From Pseudomonas putida (lineage in GTDB: Bacteria; Pseudomonadota; Gammaproteobacteria; Pseudomonadales; Pseudomonadaceae), in contig NZ_CP018846.1 of assembly GCF_002025705.1 (NCBI RefSeq), positions 4,641,501 through 4,705,500 on the forward strand: a DNA stretch of 64,000 nt, written 5' to 3'. The notes under the pieces are model-generated. The model was not told where the DNA came from and did no database searches. It was given only the letters and a program-made list of their open reading frames with translations. Both the position numbers and the translations under genes were made by a program. Below, in pieces: positions 43,003 to 52,319 of this stretch. Within the stretch, counting starts at the first letter, position 1. Every line of letters begins with the position of its first letter.

Positions 43003-43153
43003 TGTAGGGGCGGCCTTGCCGGGGCGCCGGACCGGTCGGAAAGGGCTGCGCAGCAGCCCCAGGGCCGGATGAACGAAGCTGTTCCGAAAGGACTGCGCTG
43101 CCTGCTATGGGGACCGCTTCGCGGTCCTATCGCGACGCAAGGCCGCTCCCACA
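43003..43153. repeat. REP-like pair, class B, inside the gts operon
   Basis: A degenerate left unit (TGTAGGGGCGGCCTTGCCG...GGGCTGCGCAGCAGCCCC) faces a full right unit (GGACCGCTTCGCGGTCC, TATCGCGACGCAAGGCC). It lies between gtsA and gtsB within one transcription unit. E. coli uses REP between malE and malF to stabilise the upstream message, and the position here is equivalent. Confidence 0.85.
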
Positions 43154-43180
43154 ATCAGGCCGCGCAAGCCTGAGACTCGC

Positions 43181-44467
43181 TTACTTGGCAGCCTTGATCG
43201 CCGCCGCCAGCTTCTTCGCCGCGTCGGCCGGGTCGGCCTTTGGGTCGTTGATGTAGTTGGTCACCACATCGAAGAATGCGCCCTGCACGGCCAGCGTGGT
43301 GGCCATGTTGTGCGCCATGCTCGGCTGCAGGCCGCCGGTCTTGGCGTCGGCGAGGAAGTCCTTGGCGGAGGTCTGGGCGCAGGCGTCGAAGCCGTACTTG
43401 CTCATGTCGGCGAGCATGTCGTTACGCACTGGGATCGAGCCCTTGTTGATGCTGAAGACCTTCTGGAAGTCCTGGCCCAGCACCTTGCGGGCGATGTCCT
43501 GCTGGCCGGCAGCAGTGCCCTTGTCTTTCTGCTTGAACACCACCAGCGAGTCGATGTTGTAGAGGAACGCTTTTTCGGTGCCAGGGAACGGCACACACTG
43601 GTAATCCTTGCCGGCGGTCTTCTTGGCCAGGGTCCATTCGCTCTTGGCCCAGTCGCCCATGATCTGCATGCCAGCCTTGCCGTTGATGACCTTGGCCGCC
43701 TCCAGGTTCCAGTCCTGGCCCTTGCCATCAGGGTCCATGTAGGTGGCGACCTTCTTCAGCTCGCTGAGCGACTTGACCATCTCGGGGCCGGTCAGCGCCG
43801 TTTCGTCCAGATCGACCATGGCTTTCTTGTAGCCCTCTGGCCCCATCACGGCCAGCACCACGCTTTCGAACACGGTGCTGTCCTGCCAAGGCTGGCCGCC
43901 ATGGGCGAGCGGGATGAAACCGGCAGCCTTGAGCTTGTCGGCGGCGGCATAGAATTCGTCGAGGGTGGTCGGCGCCTTGTCGATGCCGGCCTTCTTGAAT
44001 ACCTCAGGGTTGATCCACAGCCAGTTGATGCGGTGGATGTTGACCGGCACAGCGACATAGTCGCCGTCATACTTCACGGTGTCGGCGACCTTCTTGTCGA
44101 GCAGCGCGTCCCACTGTTCTTCCTTGGCGACGCCCTTGAGCACGTCGGCATCGAGCAGGCCGGTGGCAGCCCAGTCCTGGATGTCTGGCCCCTTGATCTG
44201 CGCGACGCCAGGCGGATTGCCGGCTACTGCGCGGCTCTTGAGCACAGTCATGGCCGTGGCACCACCGCCACCTGCAACCGCGCCGTCCTTCCAGGTGAAG
44301 CCATCTTTCTCGACCTGGGCCTTGAGTACATCCACAGCGGCTTTTTCACCACCGGAAGTCCACCAGTGCACCACTTCGACGCTGCCTTTGGATTCGGCGG
44401 CGGAGGCGCTGAGCGGCAGGAGTGAGGCGAGGGAGATCGCGGCGGCGAGGCGGAGGGTCGATTTCAT
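43181..44467 (-). CDS. gtsA: Glucose-binding periplasmic protein GtsA
   Basis: A 428-residue solute-binding protein, the periplasmic glucose receptor of GtsABCD. The signal peptide is AAAISLASLLPLSASA, then AESKGSVEVVHWWTSGGEK, a typical start for family 1 binding proteins. Other parts: GGGGATAMTVLKS, VPVNIHRINWLWINPEVF, LAHGGQPWQDSTVFESVV. The ATG at 44467 has AAGGTAT upstream. The gene lies 105 bases after the AGE-family isomerase gene. Sugar-responsive control by GltR/GltS is likely from context. Confidence 0.95.
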   Translation of the reverse strand: MKSTLRLAAAISLASLLPLSASAAESKGSVEVVHWWTSGGEKAAVDVLKAQVEKDGFTWKDGAVAGGGGATAMTVLKSRAVAGNPPGVAQIKGPDIQDWAATGLLDADVLKGVAKEEQWDALLDKKVADTVKYDGDYVAVPVNIHRINWLWINPEVFKKAGIDKAPTTLDEFYAAADKLKAAGFIPLAHGGQPWQDSTVFESVVLAVMGPEGYKKAMVDLDETALTGPEMVKSLSELKKVATYMDPDGKGQDWNLEAAKVINGKAGMQIMGDWAKSEWTLAKKTAGKDYQCVPFPGTEKAFLYNIDSLVVFKQKDKGTAAGQQDIARKVLGQDFQKVFSINKGSIPVRNDMLADMSKYGFDACAQTSAKDFLADAKTGGLQPSMAHNMATTLAVQGAFFDVVTNYINDPKADPADAAKKLAAAIKAAK

Positions 44468-44571
44468 CGGAATACCTTTCTTGTTGTTATGCGGGGCAAG
44501 TCGGTCGCTTGCATTGCATGAAGTCTAATCAGCGCGCCCGCCTCGTCAGGTAACGAAGCGATGCGCGAATG

Positions 44572-45822
44572 TCATCGTTTGGTTACATAACGCGAAATGG
44601 CCGTCGCCAGGCTGGGCGCCAATGGCAGGCCCGGCAGCAGTACCGCCTGATAAGCGTGATACAGGTCCGGCTTGCCCGGCCAGATGGTGCCGGCAGGGTG
44701 GTTGTGCGTATCGAGCTCGTGGTGCCAGCTGCCGCCGGCACGGTCAATGAAATGGTTGTCGATGAACCCCCAGAAACATTGATACCACTGCTCGTAACGG
44801 GCTTCACCGGTTCTGCGCAACAGCGCGGCGGCCGCGGCGCACGCCTCGGCATGCACCCAATGCAGGCGCTGCCTGACGACCGGGCGGTTGTCCCAGTCCA
44901 ACGTGTAGACGAAGCCAGGCTCACCATCGACGCCCCAGGCGTGGCGACAGGCGCTGTCGAACAAGCCATGGGCGCAGGCTAGCAACCATTCGGGTGCGGG
45001 CAGCCCGGCAAGGTGGAGGCTGGCCTCCAGGTGCAGCAGCAGACGCGCCCATTCCAGCGCGTGCCCGGGCGTTGTGCCATAAGGGCGGAAGTGGTCGGCG
45101 GGATGCTCCAGGTTGTAGTGCGGCACTGGCTGCCAGAATGCGTCGAAATGCTCGATGACCCGATAGCCGTTGGTGGCGGCATGGGTGTGGATGATGCGCT
45201 CGGCAATGCGCAACGCTCGCTGTAGCCAAAGCGTATTGCCAGTGGCATCGGCAAGCGCCAGGAACGCCTCGGTGGCGTGCATGTTGCTGTTGGCGCCACG
45301 GTAGGCTACAGGCTGCTGCCAGGCGCGGGAGAAAGTTTCACACAGGGCACCCTCCTGCTCGCACCAGAAGTGCCCTTCGATGACCGGCACAACCTCCGCC
45401 AGCAACTGCGCAGCACCGGCCGTGCCGGCCACCGTTGCGGAACTGGCAGCCAGCGCGACGAAGGCATGCAGGTAAGCAGACTTGCCACTGTCATGGATAC
45501 CGTCGGGGTGCGCGAACCAGCCCTCGTAGGTGGCATCGTGCAGCCCCCCAAGCAGGGCTGTGACGCCATGCTCGGCGTAGGCCAGGCAGCCTGGCACACC
45601 CTGGATGTGCGCGAGGGCGAAACAATGGGTCATGCGCGCGGTGTTCATGGTTTCGGCGACAGCATCAGACGCCAGGCCGCCCGTTGCATCGAGGTTGCCG
45701 AAGCCTTCTGGCAACTTCGCGGTCTTGGCGAAGGCCAGCAGGCGCCGCCCTTCGGCCATAAGCCAGGCAGCATGGACAGGCGAGTCCAGCCAACTGCCAA
45801 AGGGGAGGTCGTTATGCTTCAT
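44572..45822 (-). CDS. AGE-family (YihS-like) sugar isomerase/epimerase
   Basis: A 416-residue (alpha/alpha)6-barrel protein of the N-acylglucosamine 2-epimerase superfamily. Histidines and aromatic residues of the active site are visible in RMTHCFALAHI, YRGANSNMHATEAFLALAD, PYGTTPGHALEWARLLLHLE, VHAEACAAAAALL and SWHHELDTHNHP. The set resembles YihS/mannose isomerases more than true epimerases, so it probably interconverts mannose, fructose and glucose or a similar sugar. It stands between gltS and gtsA, which suggests that it feeds alternative sugars into the glucose path. The exact substrate is open. Confidence 0.82.
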   Translation of the reverse strand: MKHNDLPFGSWLDSPVHAAWLMAEGRRLLAFAKTAKLPEGFGNLDATGGLASDAVAETMNTARMTHCFALAHIQGVPGCLAYAEHGVTALLGGLHDATYEGWFAHPDGIHDSGKSAYLHAFVALAASSATVAGTAGAAQLLAEVVPVIEGHFWCEQEGALCETFSRAWQQPVAYRGANSNMHATEAFLALADATGNTLWLQRALRIAERIIHTHAATNGYRVIEHFDAFWQPVPHYNLEHPADHFRPYGTTPGHALEWARLLLHLEASLHLAGLPAPEWLLACAHGLFDSACRHAWGVDGEPGFVYTLDWDNRPVVRQRLHWVHAEACAAAAALLRRTGEARYEQWYQCFWGFIDNHFIDRAGGSWHHELDTHNHPAGTIWPGKPDLYHAYQAVLLPGLPLAPSLATAISRYVTKR

Positions 45823-45923
45823 GGGCCAGCGCGTTCCTTGCCAGTCGTCTGCGAAGTCTAGCCAGCCGTCCTGGCCGGCATGTCACGAAGAACAGCTGTT
45901 GTGTCACCAGTCTGTGACACGGC

Positions 45924-47378
45924 TCAATCCATGCCTCTGGGCAGGCACAGCGTCACCCGCAAACCGCCTTCGCGCAGGTTGAGCAGACTCACCTCGCCGC
46001 CATGGCTATGGGCAATGTTGCGCGCGATACCCAGGCCCAGACCGTAGCCCTGCTGCTTCCCGGCCAGGCGAAAATGCGGCTCGAATACCTGCTCCATCTG
46101 CTGCTGCGGCACACCTGGCCCCTGGTCATCCACCTGCAAGACGAAGCCCTCGGCACTGTCGATGATGCGCAGGCGCGCCCGCTCGCCATACTTGATGGCA
46201 TTGTCGATCAGGTTGCCGATACAGCGGCGCAGGGCCAGCGGTTTGCCCGGGTACGGCGCCATGGCGCGCCCGTCTACGGTGATACGGCCGTCACCCAGAT
46301 ACGGCTCTGCGAGAATTTCCAGCACCTGATTGAGGTCGATTGGCTCGATGTTCTCGTGGATGTCGGTGTCCTTCACGCACTGCAGCGCCCCCTTGACCAG
46401 CAGCTCCAGCTCGTCGAGGTCGTGGCTGAACTTTGCCTGCAGGCGTTCGTCCTCGAGCAGCTCCACGCGCAGGCGCAAGCGCGTGATCGGTGTGCGCAGG
46501 TCGTGGGAAATGGCGCTGAACAACTGGGAACGCTCGGTCAGGTAACGGCTGATGCGCTCGCGCATGCTGTTGAACGCCCGCCCCACTTCCACCACCTCGC
46601 TGCCGCCGCCTTCGGCCACCGGCGCTACATCGGCGCCCAGTGACAGTTCGCGCGCGGCACGCGCCAGCCGCTTGAGCGGCCAGCTTTGCCAGTGCACCAG
46701 CAAGCCGATGAACAGCAGCAGCAAGGCGGTGGTCAGCGCGATGAAACCGATCTGCTGGCGCGGCAGGCGTTCGGCTTCAAGGCTGGTATAGGGCTCGGGC
46801 AGCAAGGAAGCGATGTACAGCCATTCGCCCTGGTCAAGACGAATCTGGGTCACCAGCACTGGCGGGTTGAGCGGCTCCAGGGTCAGCGAGTAATGCGCCC
46901 ACGAGCGCGGCAGCTCATCGAGCTTCAGGCCACTGTTGAAGATGCGCAGGTCATCGGGGGCGACGAACTCGACGGAGATCTCCATCTGCTCGCCCAGGCG
47001 CTCGTGCAGTACCTGCTGGAACACATCGATCACTGCCTGCTTGCGCGGGGTAATGGGTAACACCGGCATGTCCAGCGGCTTGTCGTTGAGCGACACGAAG
47101 AAGCGCGTCCCACCCATGCTGCGCAACTGGTCGAGCACCATCGGCCGATAGGCCACCGGCAGCGAGCGGAAGTAGCTGACGCTGGCGCTCATGGAATGGG
47201 CCAGGCTCCCGGCACTGGCACGCAGGCCCTGCAACTGGCTGGCGCGCAACTGGGAGACCCAGATCAGGCTCGACAGGCCCTGGGCCAGCAGCACCACCAG
47301 CAAGGTCAGCAGCAGCATGCGCCCCAGCAGCGAGCGCGGCAGCAGGCGCCAGCGCCGCTCAGGAAGCGCAGCAGACAT
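45924..47378 (-). CDS. gtrS: Glucose-responsive sensor histidine kinase GltS/GtrS
   Basis: A 484-residue membrane sensor kinase. Membrane helices lie at about 20-42 (LLGRMLLLTLLVVLLAQ) and about 205-227 (IGFIALTTALLLLFIGLL), enclosing a periplasmic sensor domain. HAMP, DHp and ATPase domains follow: H box SAISHDLRTPITRLRLR, N box CIGNLIDNAIKYG, G boxes VDDQGPGVP and GYGLGLGIA. It partners GltR, whose gene it overlaps by 20 bases. In P. aeruginosa GtrS senses 2-ketogluconate or 6-phosphogluconate (from memory). The start at ATG 47378 is weakly supported, as no clear ribosome-binding site is seen, but the overlap fits coupling. Confidence 0.92.
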   Translation of the reverse strand: MSAALPERRWRLLPRSLLGRMLLLTLLVVLLAQGLSSLIWVSQLRASQLQGLRASAGSLAHSMSASVSYFRSLPVAYRPMVLDQLRSMGGTRFFVSLNDKPLDMPVLPITPRKQAVIDVFQQVLHERLGEQMEISVEFVAPDDLRIFNSGLKLDELPRSWAHYSLTLEPLNPPVLVTQIRLDQGEWLYIASLLPEPYTSLEAERLPRQQIGFIALTTALLLLFIGLLVHWQSWPLKRLARAARELSLGADVAPVAEGGGSEVVEVGRAFNSMRERISRYLTERSQLFSAISHDLRTPITRLRLRVELLEDERLQAKFSHDLDELELLVKGALQCVKDTDIHENIEPIDLNQVLEILAEPYLGDGRITVDGRAMAPYPGKPLALRRCIGNLIDNAIKYGERARLRIIDSAEGFVLQVDDQGPGVPQQQMEQVFEPHFRLAGKQQGYGLGLGIARNIAHSHGGEVSLLNLREGGLRVTLCLPRGMD

Positions 47379-48084
47379 GGGCAGCCAGCAGGTAACCACT
47401 GCCACGCACGGTGCGGATCAGCCGCGGCGGCTTGTCGGTGTCGCGCAGGCGCTGGCGCAGGCGGCTGACCGCCATGTCGACGATACGGTCCAGCGGCATC
47501 GGCTCGCGGCCTCGGGTGGCATTGCCGATGGTGTCGCGGTCGAGAATCTGCTGCGGGTGATCGAGAAACAGTTTCAGCAGGGCAAAGTCGGCACCGGACA
47601 GAATCACTTCTTCGCCATCGCGGTGGAACAGGCGGTGGCTGATGGTATCCAAGCGCCAGTCATCGAAGGCCAGCACGGCACTGGCTGGCGCGGCCTGGCC
47701 GAACTCGCTGCGGCGCAACAGGGCCTTGATGCGCGCCTGTAATTCACGCGGGCTGAATGGCTTGCCCAAGTAGTCGTCGGCGCCCAGCTCCAGGCCGATG
47801 ACGCGGTCGGCTTCGTCGGAGCTGGCCGTCAGCATGATGATCGGTACCCGCGCCTGGCGCGGATGCTGGCGCACCCAGCGGCACAGGCTGAAACCGTCTT
47901 CGTCGGGCAGCATGACGTCGAGGATCACCAGGTCGCAGGGGGTGCTTTCCAGGGCGCGGCGAAAGCCCTGACCATCGGCCTCGGCACGGACCTGGAAGCC
48001 GGCGCGGCTCAGGTAGGTTTGCAGCAACTCACGAATTTCCTGATCGTCATCGACCATCAGGATTGATTTTCCGGCAGTGCTCAA
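47359..48084 (-). CDS. gltR: Response regulator GltR
   Basis: A 241-residue OmpR-family regulator. The receiver domain has the acidic pocket VDDD (residues 11-14), the phosphoacceptor D56 in ILDVMLPDEDGF, and K in LGKPFSPRELQARI. The winged helix has VILSGADFALLKLFLDHPQQ and RTVRGSGYLL. In Pseudomonas GltR controls oprB and the glucose transporter genes with GltS/GtrS. It overlaps gtrS, and lies downstream of glk beyond a class B repeat pair. Confidence 0.94.
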   Translation of the reverse strand: MSTAGKSILMVDDDQEIRELLQTYLSRAGFQVRAEADGQGFRRALESTPCDLVILDVMLPDEDGFSLCRWVRQHPRQARVPIIMLTASSDEADRVIGLELGADDYLGKPFSPRELQARIKALLRRSEFGQAAPASAVLAFDDWRLDTISHRLFHRDGEEVILSGADFALLKLFLDHPQQILDRDTIGNATRGREPMPLDRIVDMAVSRLRQRLRDTDKPPRLIRTVRGSGYLLAAHVCCAS

Positions 48085-48140
48085 GGTATCCCGCCCTCTT
48101 GTTTATCACAGGTCTTCGCCTGCTCTCGGGTATTGCATTC

Positions 48141-48246
48141 AGGGGCCGCTTCGCAGCCCTTTCGCGACACAAGGCCGCTCCTACAGGGGATCGCGCCATT
48201 CTGTAGGAGCGGCCTTGTGTCGCGAAAGGGCCGCAGAGCGGCCCCC
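48141..48246. repeat. REP-like inverted pair, class B
   Basis: Near-perfect facing class B units (TTTCGCGACACAAGGCCGCT and its inverse) lie between the glk stop and the gltR start, all genes on the minus strand. The pair touches the glk stop codon region and may separate edd-glk from gltR-gtrS transcripts. Confidence 0.92.
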
Positions 48247-48247
48247 G

Positions 48248-49207
48248 TCAGTGATCCAATGATTGCTGTAATGCCACTCCGGCCCCCAGCAGTCCAGAGA
48301 ATTCCGCTGTCACCAGCCACACCGGTACCCCGGCGAAGTAGCCACTCATGCAGCCCTTGTCGGCAAAACTCTGGGCAAAGCCACTGCGCAGGAACAGTTC
48401 GGCAAAGCGCGGGATCACCCCGCCGACAATATAAACCCCGCCGCGCGCGCCCAAGGTAAGCACATTGTTACCAGCCACGCGCCCGAGGAATCGGCAGAAC
48501 TGCTCGACCACCGCCAGCGCCCGTGGCTCGCCACCGAGCGCCGCATCGGTGACCTGCGCCGGGGATGTGTGTCGCGGCGTGTCGCCATCCAGCGCGCACA
48601 TGGCCTGATACAGGCGCACGAGGCCGCCACCGCTGAGTACCGTCTCGGCACTGACGTGGCCGATCTGGCTGTGCATCTGCTGATGGATCGCTGCTTCGCG
48701 GGCATTACCCACTGGCAGGTCGACATGCCCGCCTTCACCTGGCAGCGCCTGCCAGTGCTGCTCGCCCAGGCGCAGCAGGCTACCGACGCCCAGGCCGGTG
48801 CCCGGGCCGATCACCAGCGCAGGCCGCGCAGGGTCCGCCTTGCCTGGGCAGACCTCGCGGTACTCACCAGGTTGCAGGCGGGTCATGCCCAGGGCCTGGG
48901 CAGAAAAGTCGTTGATCAGCAGCAGCCGCTCGACCTGCAAGGTCTGGCAAAACGCCTTGTGGCTGAGCCGCCAGTGGTTGTTGGTGAAGCGGAATTCATC
49001 ACCATCGACCGGCCCCGCCACTGCCAGGCATACCGCCGCCAAGCCACCACGGGCAATACCGTGACCCTGCAGGTAGGCCTCGATGGCTTGCTCCGGGCTG
49101 GTGTAGTCCGCCGTGGCGAAAACCTTCACCTGATACAGCTGGTTGTCACGCCACAACGCAAAACGGGCATTGGTGCCACCGATGTCGCCAACCAGCAGGT
49201 CCTTCAT
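48248..49207 (-). CDS. glk: Glucokinase
   Basis: A 319-residue bacterial glucokinase that makes glucose 6-phosphate from imported glucose. Marks are the ATP-binding LVGDIGGTNARFALW at the start, the sugar site LLINDFSAQALGM, LVIGPGTGLGVGSL and GEGGHVDLPV. It overlaps the edd stop by 4 bases (ATGA), so edd and glk are coupled. Its product feeds Zwf, encoded in this same window. Confidence 0.96.
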   Translation of the reverse strand: MKDLLVGDIGGTNARFALWRDNQLYQVKVFATADYTSPEQAIEAYLQGHGIARGGLAAVCLAVAGPVDGDEFRFTNNHWRLSHKAFCQTLQVERLLLINDFSAQALGMTRLQPGEYREVCPGKADPARPALVIGPGTGLGVGSLLRLGEQHWQALPGEGGHVDLPVGNAREAAIHQQMHSQIGHVSAETVLSGGGLVRLYQAMCALDGDTPRHTSPAQVTDAALGGEPRALAVVEQFCRFLGRVAGNNVLTLGARGGVYIVGGVIPRFAELFLRSGFAQSFADKGCMSGYFAGVPVWLVTAEFSGLLGAGVALQQSLDH

Positions 49208-51030
49208 TTGAGGTTCTCCAGGGCCGAGGTGAAGGCGCTCGCACCCTGCTCTGCCGGGCTGAACGCCATGCGCATGAAGCCGAACAGCTCACGGCCGCAG
49301 CCCAGGTCGTTGCCCTGGGGCGCGGGCGGCAGGTCACGGCTGGCCAGCTCTTCTGCCGACACCATCACCCGCAGCGTGCCTTCGACGCCATCGACCCGCA
49401 CGATATCACCATCACGCACGCGTGCCAGCGGGCCACCGTCAAACGCTTCGGGGCACACATGAATGGCCGCCGGGATCTTGCCCGAGGCACCCGACATGCG
49501 CCCGTCGGTCACCAGCGCGACCTTGTAGCCACGGTCCTGCAACACACCGAGGAACGGCGTCAGCTTGTGCAGTTCGGGCATGCCGTTGCAGCGCGGGCCC
49601 TGGAAGCGCACCACGGCAACGAAATCGCGCTCCAGCTCACCGGCGTTGAAGGCATCGGCCAGCGACTTCTGGTCATGGAACACCCGTGCCGGCGCCTCGA
49701 CCACCTGGTGCTCAGGGGCTACCGCGGAGACTTTCATCACGCCGCGGCCCAGGTTGCCTTCCATCACCCGCAGGCCGCCTTCGGCCGAGAACGGCCGCGC
49801 CACCGGGCGCAGGATGCTCTCGTCCAGGCTCTGCGCAGGGCCTTCGCGCCATACCAGCTTGCCGTCGTCGAGGAACGGCTCCTGGGTGTAGCGACGCAGC
49901 CCGTGCCCGGCCACGGTGTTGACGTCCTCGTGCAGCAGGCCGGCATCGAGCAGTTCACGGATGAGGAAGGCCATGCCGCCAGCGGCCTGGAAGTGGTTGA
50001 TGTCGGCCTTGCCGTTGGGGTAGACGTGGGACAGGGTCGGCACCACCTCGGACAGGTCGGCCATGTCCTGCCAGGTCAGCTGGATGCCGGCTGCCTGGGC
50101 GATCGCCGGGATGTGCAGGGTGTGGTTGGTCGAGCCGCCGGTGGCATGCAGGGCCACGATGGAGTTGACCAGCGCCTTCTCGTCGACGATCTCGCCCAGC
50201 GGCATGAAGCTGCCGCTGGCCTTGGTCATGCGCGTGACCTGCTGCGCCGCCTCGGCGGTAAGGGCATCGCGCAGCGGGGTGTACGGATTGACGAACGAGG
50301 CGCCGGGCAGGTGCAGGCCCATGACTTCCATCACCAGCTGGTTGGTGTTGGCAGTGCCGTAGAAGGTACAGGTGCCGGGGCTGTGGTAGGAGTTCATTTC
50401 CGACTCAAGCAGTTCCTCGCGCGTGGCCTTGCCCTCGGCATAGCGCTGGCGCACGTCGGCTTTCTGCTTGTTGGAAATGCCGGAAACCATCGGCCCGCCC
50501 GGGACGAAAATGGTCGGCAGGTGGCCGAAGCGCAGCGCGCCCATCATCAGGCCGGGGACGATCTTGTCGCAGATGCCGAGCATCAACGCGGCGTCGAACA
50601 TGTTGTGCGACAGCGCAACCGCAGTGGACATGGCGATCACTTCGCGGCTGGCGATGGCCAGTTCCATGCCCGGCTCGCCCTGGGTCACGCCATCGCACAT
50701 GGCTGGCACACCCCCGGCGAACTGGCCGACCGAACCGACCTCACGCAGGGCATGCTTGATCTGATCAGGGAAATGCAGATACGGCTGGTGCGCCGAGAGC
50801 ATGTCGTTGTAGGCCGAAACGATGGCGACGTTGGCCGCGTTCATCAGCCGCAGGGTCTGCTTGTCCTCGGCGCCACAACCGGCCACACCGTGGGCGAAGT
50901 TGGCGCATTGCAGGCTGGCACGCATGGGGCCGTCACTGGCCGCGCCACGAATCAGCTGCAGGTAGCGCTCGCGGGTGGCACGGCTACGTTCGATCAGCCG
51001 CTGGGTGACCTCAAGGATGCGCGGGTGCAT
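49204..51030 (-). CDS. edd: 6-phosphogluconate dehydratase
   Basis: A 608-residue iron-sulfur dehydratase of the IlvD/Edd family that makes KDPG from 6-phosphogluconate, the first Entner-Doudoroff enzyme proper. Cysteines for the cluster are seen in GVAGCGAEDKQTLR and LGICDKIVPG. Further marks are YNDMLSAHQPY, FVPGGPMVSGISN, HATGGSTNHTLHIPAIA and DGRMSGASGKIPAAIHVCPEA. It is first in edd-glk(-gltR-gtrS) and divergent from gap. HexR-like sites lie in the shared upstream region. Confidence 0.97.
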   Translation of the reverse strand: MHPRILEVTQRLIERSRATRERYLQLIRGAASDGPMRASLQCANFAHGVAGCGAEDKQTLRLMNAANVAIVSAYNDMLSAHQPYLHFPDQIKHALREVGSVGQFAGGVPAMCDGVTQGEPGMELAIASREVIAMSTAVALSHNMFDAALMLGICDKIVPGLMMGALRFGHLPTIFVPGGPMVSGISNKQKADVRQRYAEGKATREELLESEMNSYHSPGTCTFYGTANTNQLVMEVMGLHLPGASFVNPYTPLRDALTAEAAQQVTRMTKASGSFMPLGEIVDEKALVNSIVALHATGGSTNHTLHIPAIAQAAGIQLTWQDMADLSEVVPTLSHVYPNGKADINHFQAAGGMAFLIRELLDAGLLHEDVNTVAGHGLRRYTQEPFLDDGKLVWREGPAQSLDESILRPVARPFSAEGGLRVMEGNLGRGVMKVSAVAPEHQVVEAPARVFHDQKSLADAFNAGELERDFVAVVRFQGPRCNGMPELHKLTPFLGVLQDRGYKVALVTDGRMSGASGKIPAAIHVCPEAFDGGPLARVRDGDIVRVDGVEGTLRVMVSAEELASRDLPPAPQGNDLGCGRELFGFMRMAFSPAEQGASAFTSALENLK

Positions 51031-51152
51031 GTACTGGACTCCAGGCTAATTGTAAGGGCGGTTTACCGGGCATTTCCCCTCCAAACGATTGCGGCCTAGG
51101 CTCAAGGTAGAGGGGCTCGCAACATCGGGGAGGCACTGCGCCCAACCACTCG

Positions 51153-51168
51153 TTGTATGTTTAAACAA
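51153..51168. promoter_or_regulatory. HexR-like operator near the edd promoter
   Basis: TTGT-ATGTTTAA-ACAA fits the reported HexR half-site rule TTGT-N7/8-ACAA. It overlaps a possible edd -10 region, about 17 bases after a minus-strand TTGATG -35-like hexamer. Repression of edd would follow. Inferred from match and position. Confidence 0.6.
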
Positions 51169-51187
51169 AATACTGCCATCAAAAAGG

Positions 51188-51229
51188 CTTGTTTTCTATC
51201 GGCCAGTGAATAATCTTGTAATTCCAACA
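51188..51229 (+). promoter_or_regulatory. gap promoter with overlapping HexR-like operator
   Basis: TTGTTT (51188-51193) and TAATCT (51210-51215), 16 bases apart, form a plausible promoter. The HexR-like element TTGT-AATTCCA-ACAA (51215-51229) begins at the last base of the -10 and would cover the start point, which suits a repressor. The gap start codon lies about 66 bases further on. Confidence 0.58.
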
Positions 51230-51294
51230 ACAAAACCGTTTCAGTGAAGCGTCTTTGTGCCACAGCTTTCACTCGGACCGCCAGAGGTACTGCC

Positions 51295-52296
51295 ATGACC
51301 CTACGTATCGCCATCAATGGATTCGGCCGCATCGGGCGCAATGTCCTGCGCGCACTGTATACCCAAGGCTACCGCCAGGACCTGCAGGTCGTCGCCATCA
51401 ACGATCTGGGTGACAGCGCGATGAACGCCCACCTGCTCAAATATGACAGCGTGCACGGTACCTTCGATGCCGTGGTCGAGGCCGACCATGAAAGCCTGAC
51501 GGTCAATGGTGACCGTATCGCGGTCAGCGCCATCCGCAACCCGGCCGAGCTGCCCTGGAAGGCCGAAGCGATCGATGTGGTGTTCGAATGCACCGGGCTG
51601 TTCACCGACCGCGCCAAGGCCGCCGCGCACCTGGCTGCCGGGGCCTCCAAGGTGATCGTCTCGGCGCCGGGCAAGGGTGTCGATGCCACCGTGGTGTACG
51701 GGGTCAACCACGATATTTTGCGGGCTTCGCACCAGGTCATTTCCAACGCTTCGTGCACCACCAACTGCCTGGCGCCGATCGCCCAGGTGCTGCACCGCGA
51801 GTTCGGCATCGAACAGGGGCTGATGACCACGATCCACGCCTACACCAACGACCAGGTGCTGACCGATGTCTACCACAGCGACCCGTACCGTGCCCGCTCG
51901 GCCACCCAGTCGATGATTCCAAGCAAGACCGGCGCCGCCGAGGCCGTGGGCCTGGTGCTGCCGGAGCTGGCCGGCAAGCTCACCGGCATGGCCGTGCGGG
52001 TACCGGTAATCAACGTGTCGCTGGTCGACCTTACCGTCAACCTCAAGCGCGAGGCCAGCGCCGAGCAGGTCAACCAGCTGTTCCTCGAAGCCAGCCGGCA
52101 CTCCAAGGTGCTCGGCTACAACGCCCTGCCGCTGGTGTCGTGCGACTTCAACCACAACCCGTTGTCGTCGATCTTCGATGCCAACCATACCCGCGCCAAC
52201 GGGCGGATGCTCAAGGTGCTGGCCTGGTATGACAACGAGTGGGGGTTCTCCAACCGCATGCTGGACAACTGCCTGGCATTGGCCAGCGCTCGCTGA
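51295..52296 (+). CDS. gap: Glyceraldehyde-3-phosphate dehydrogenase, type I
   Basis: A 333-residue GAPDH that oxidises the glyceraldehyde 3-phosphate released by Eda. The NAD-binding start is INGFGRIGRNVLRAL, with D37 in VVAINDLGD suggesting NAD preference. The catalytic cysteine is C154 in SNASCTTNCLAP. The rest is typical (TYRARSATQSMIP-like segment, WYDNEWGFSNRML). ATG 51295 has AGAGGT 7 bases upstream; a longer opening is rejected because the family begins at MTLRIAI. It is divergent from edd and belongs to the HexR regulon in P. putida. A class B repeat pair follows. Confidence 0.96.
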   Translation: MTLRIAINGFGRIGRNVLRALYTQGYRQDLQVVAINDLGDSAMNAHLLKYDSVHGTFDAVVEADHESLTVNGDRIAVSAIRNPAELPWKAEAIDVVFECTGLFTDRAKAAAHLAAGASKVIVSAPGKGVDATVVYGVNHDILRASHQVISNASCTTNCLAPIAQVLHREFGIEQGLMTTIHAYTNDQVLTDVYHSDPYRARSATQSMIPSKTGAAEAVGLVLPELAGKLTGMAVRVPVINVSLVDLTVNLKREASAEQVNQLFLEASRHSKVLGYNALPLVSCDFNHNPLSSIFDANHTRANGRMLKVLAWYDNEWGFSNRMLDNCLALASAR

Positions 52297-52319
52297 ACCT
52301 GGCTGGCTCATGCGGCCTT

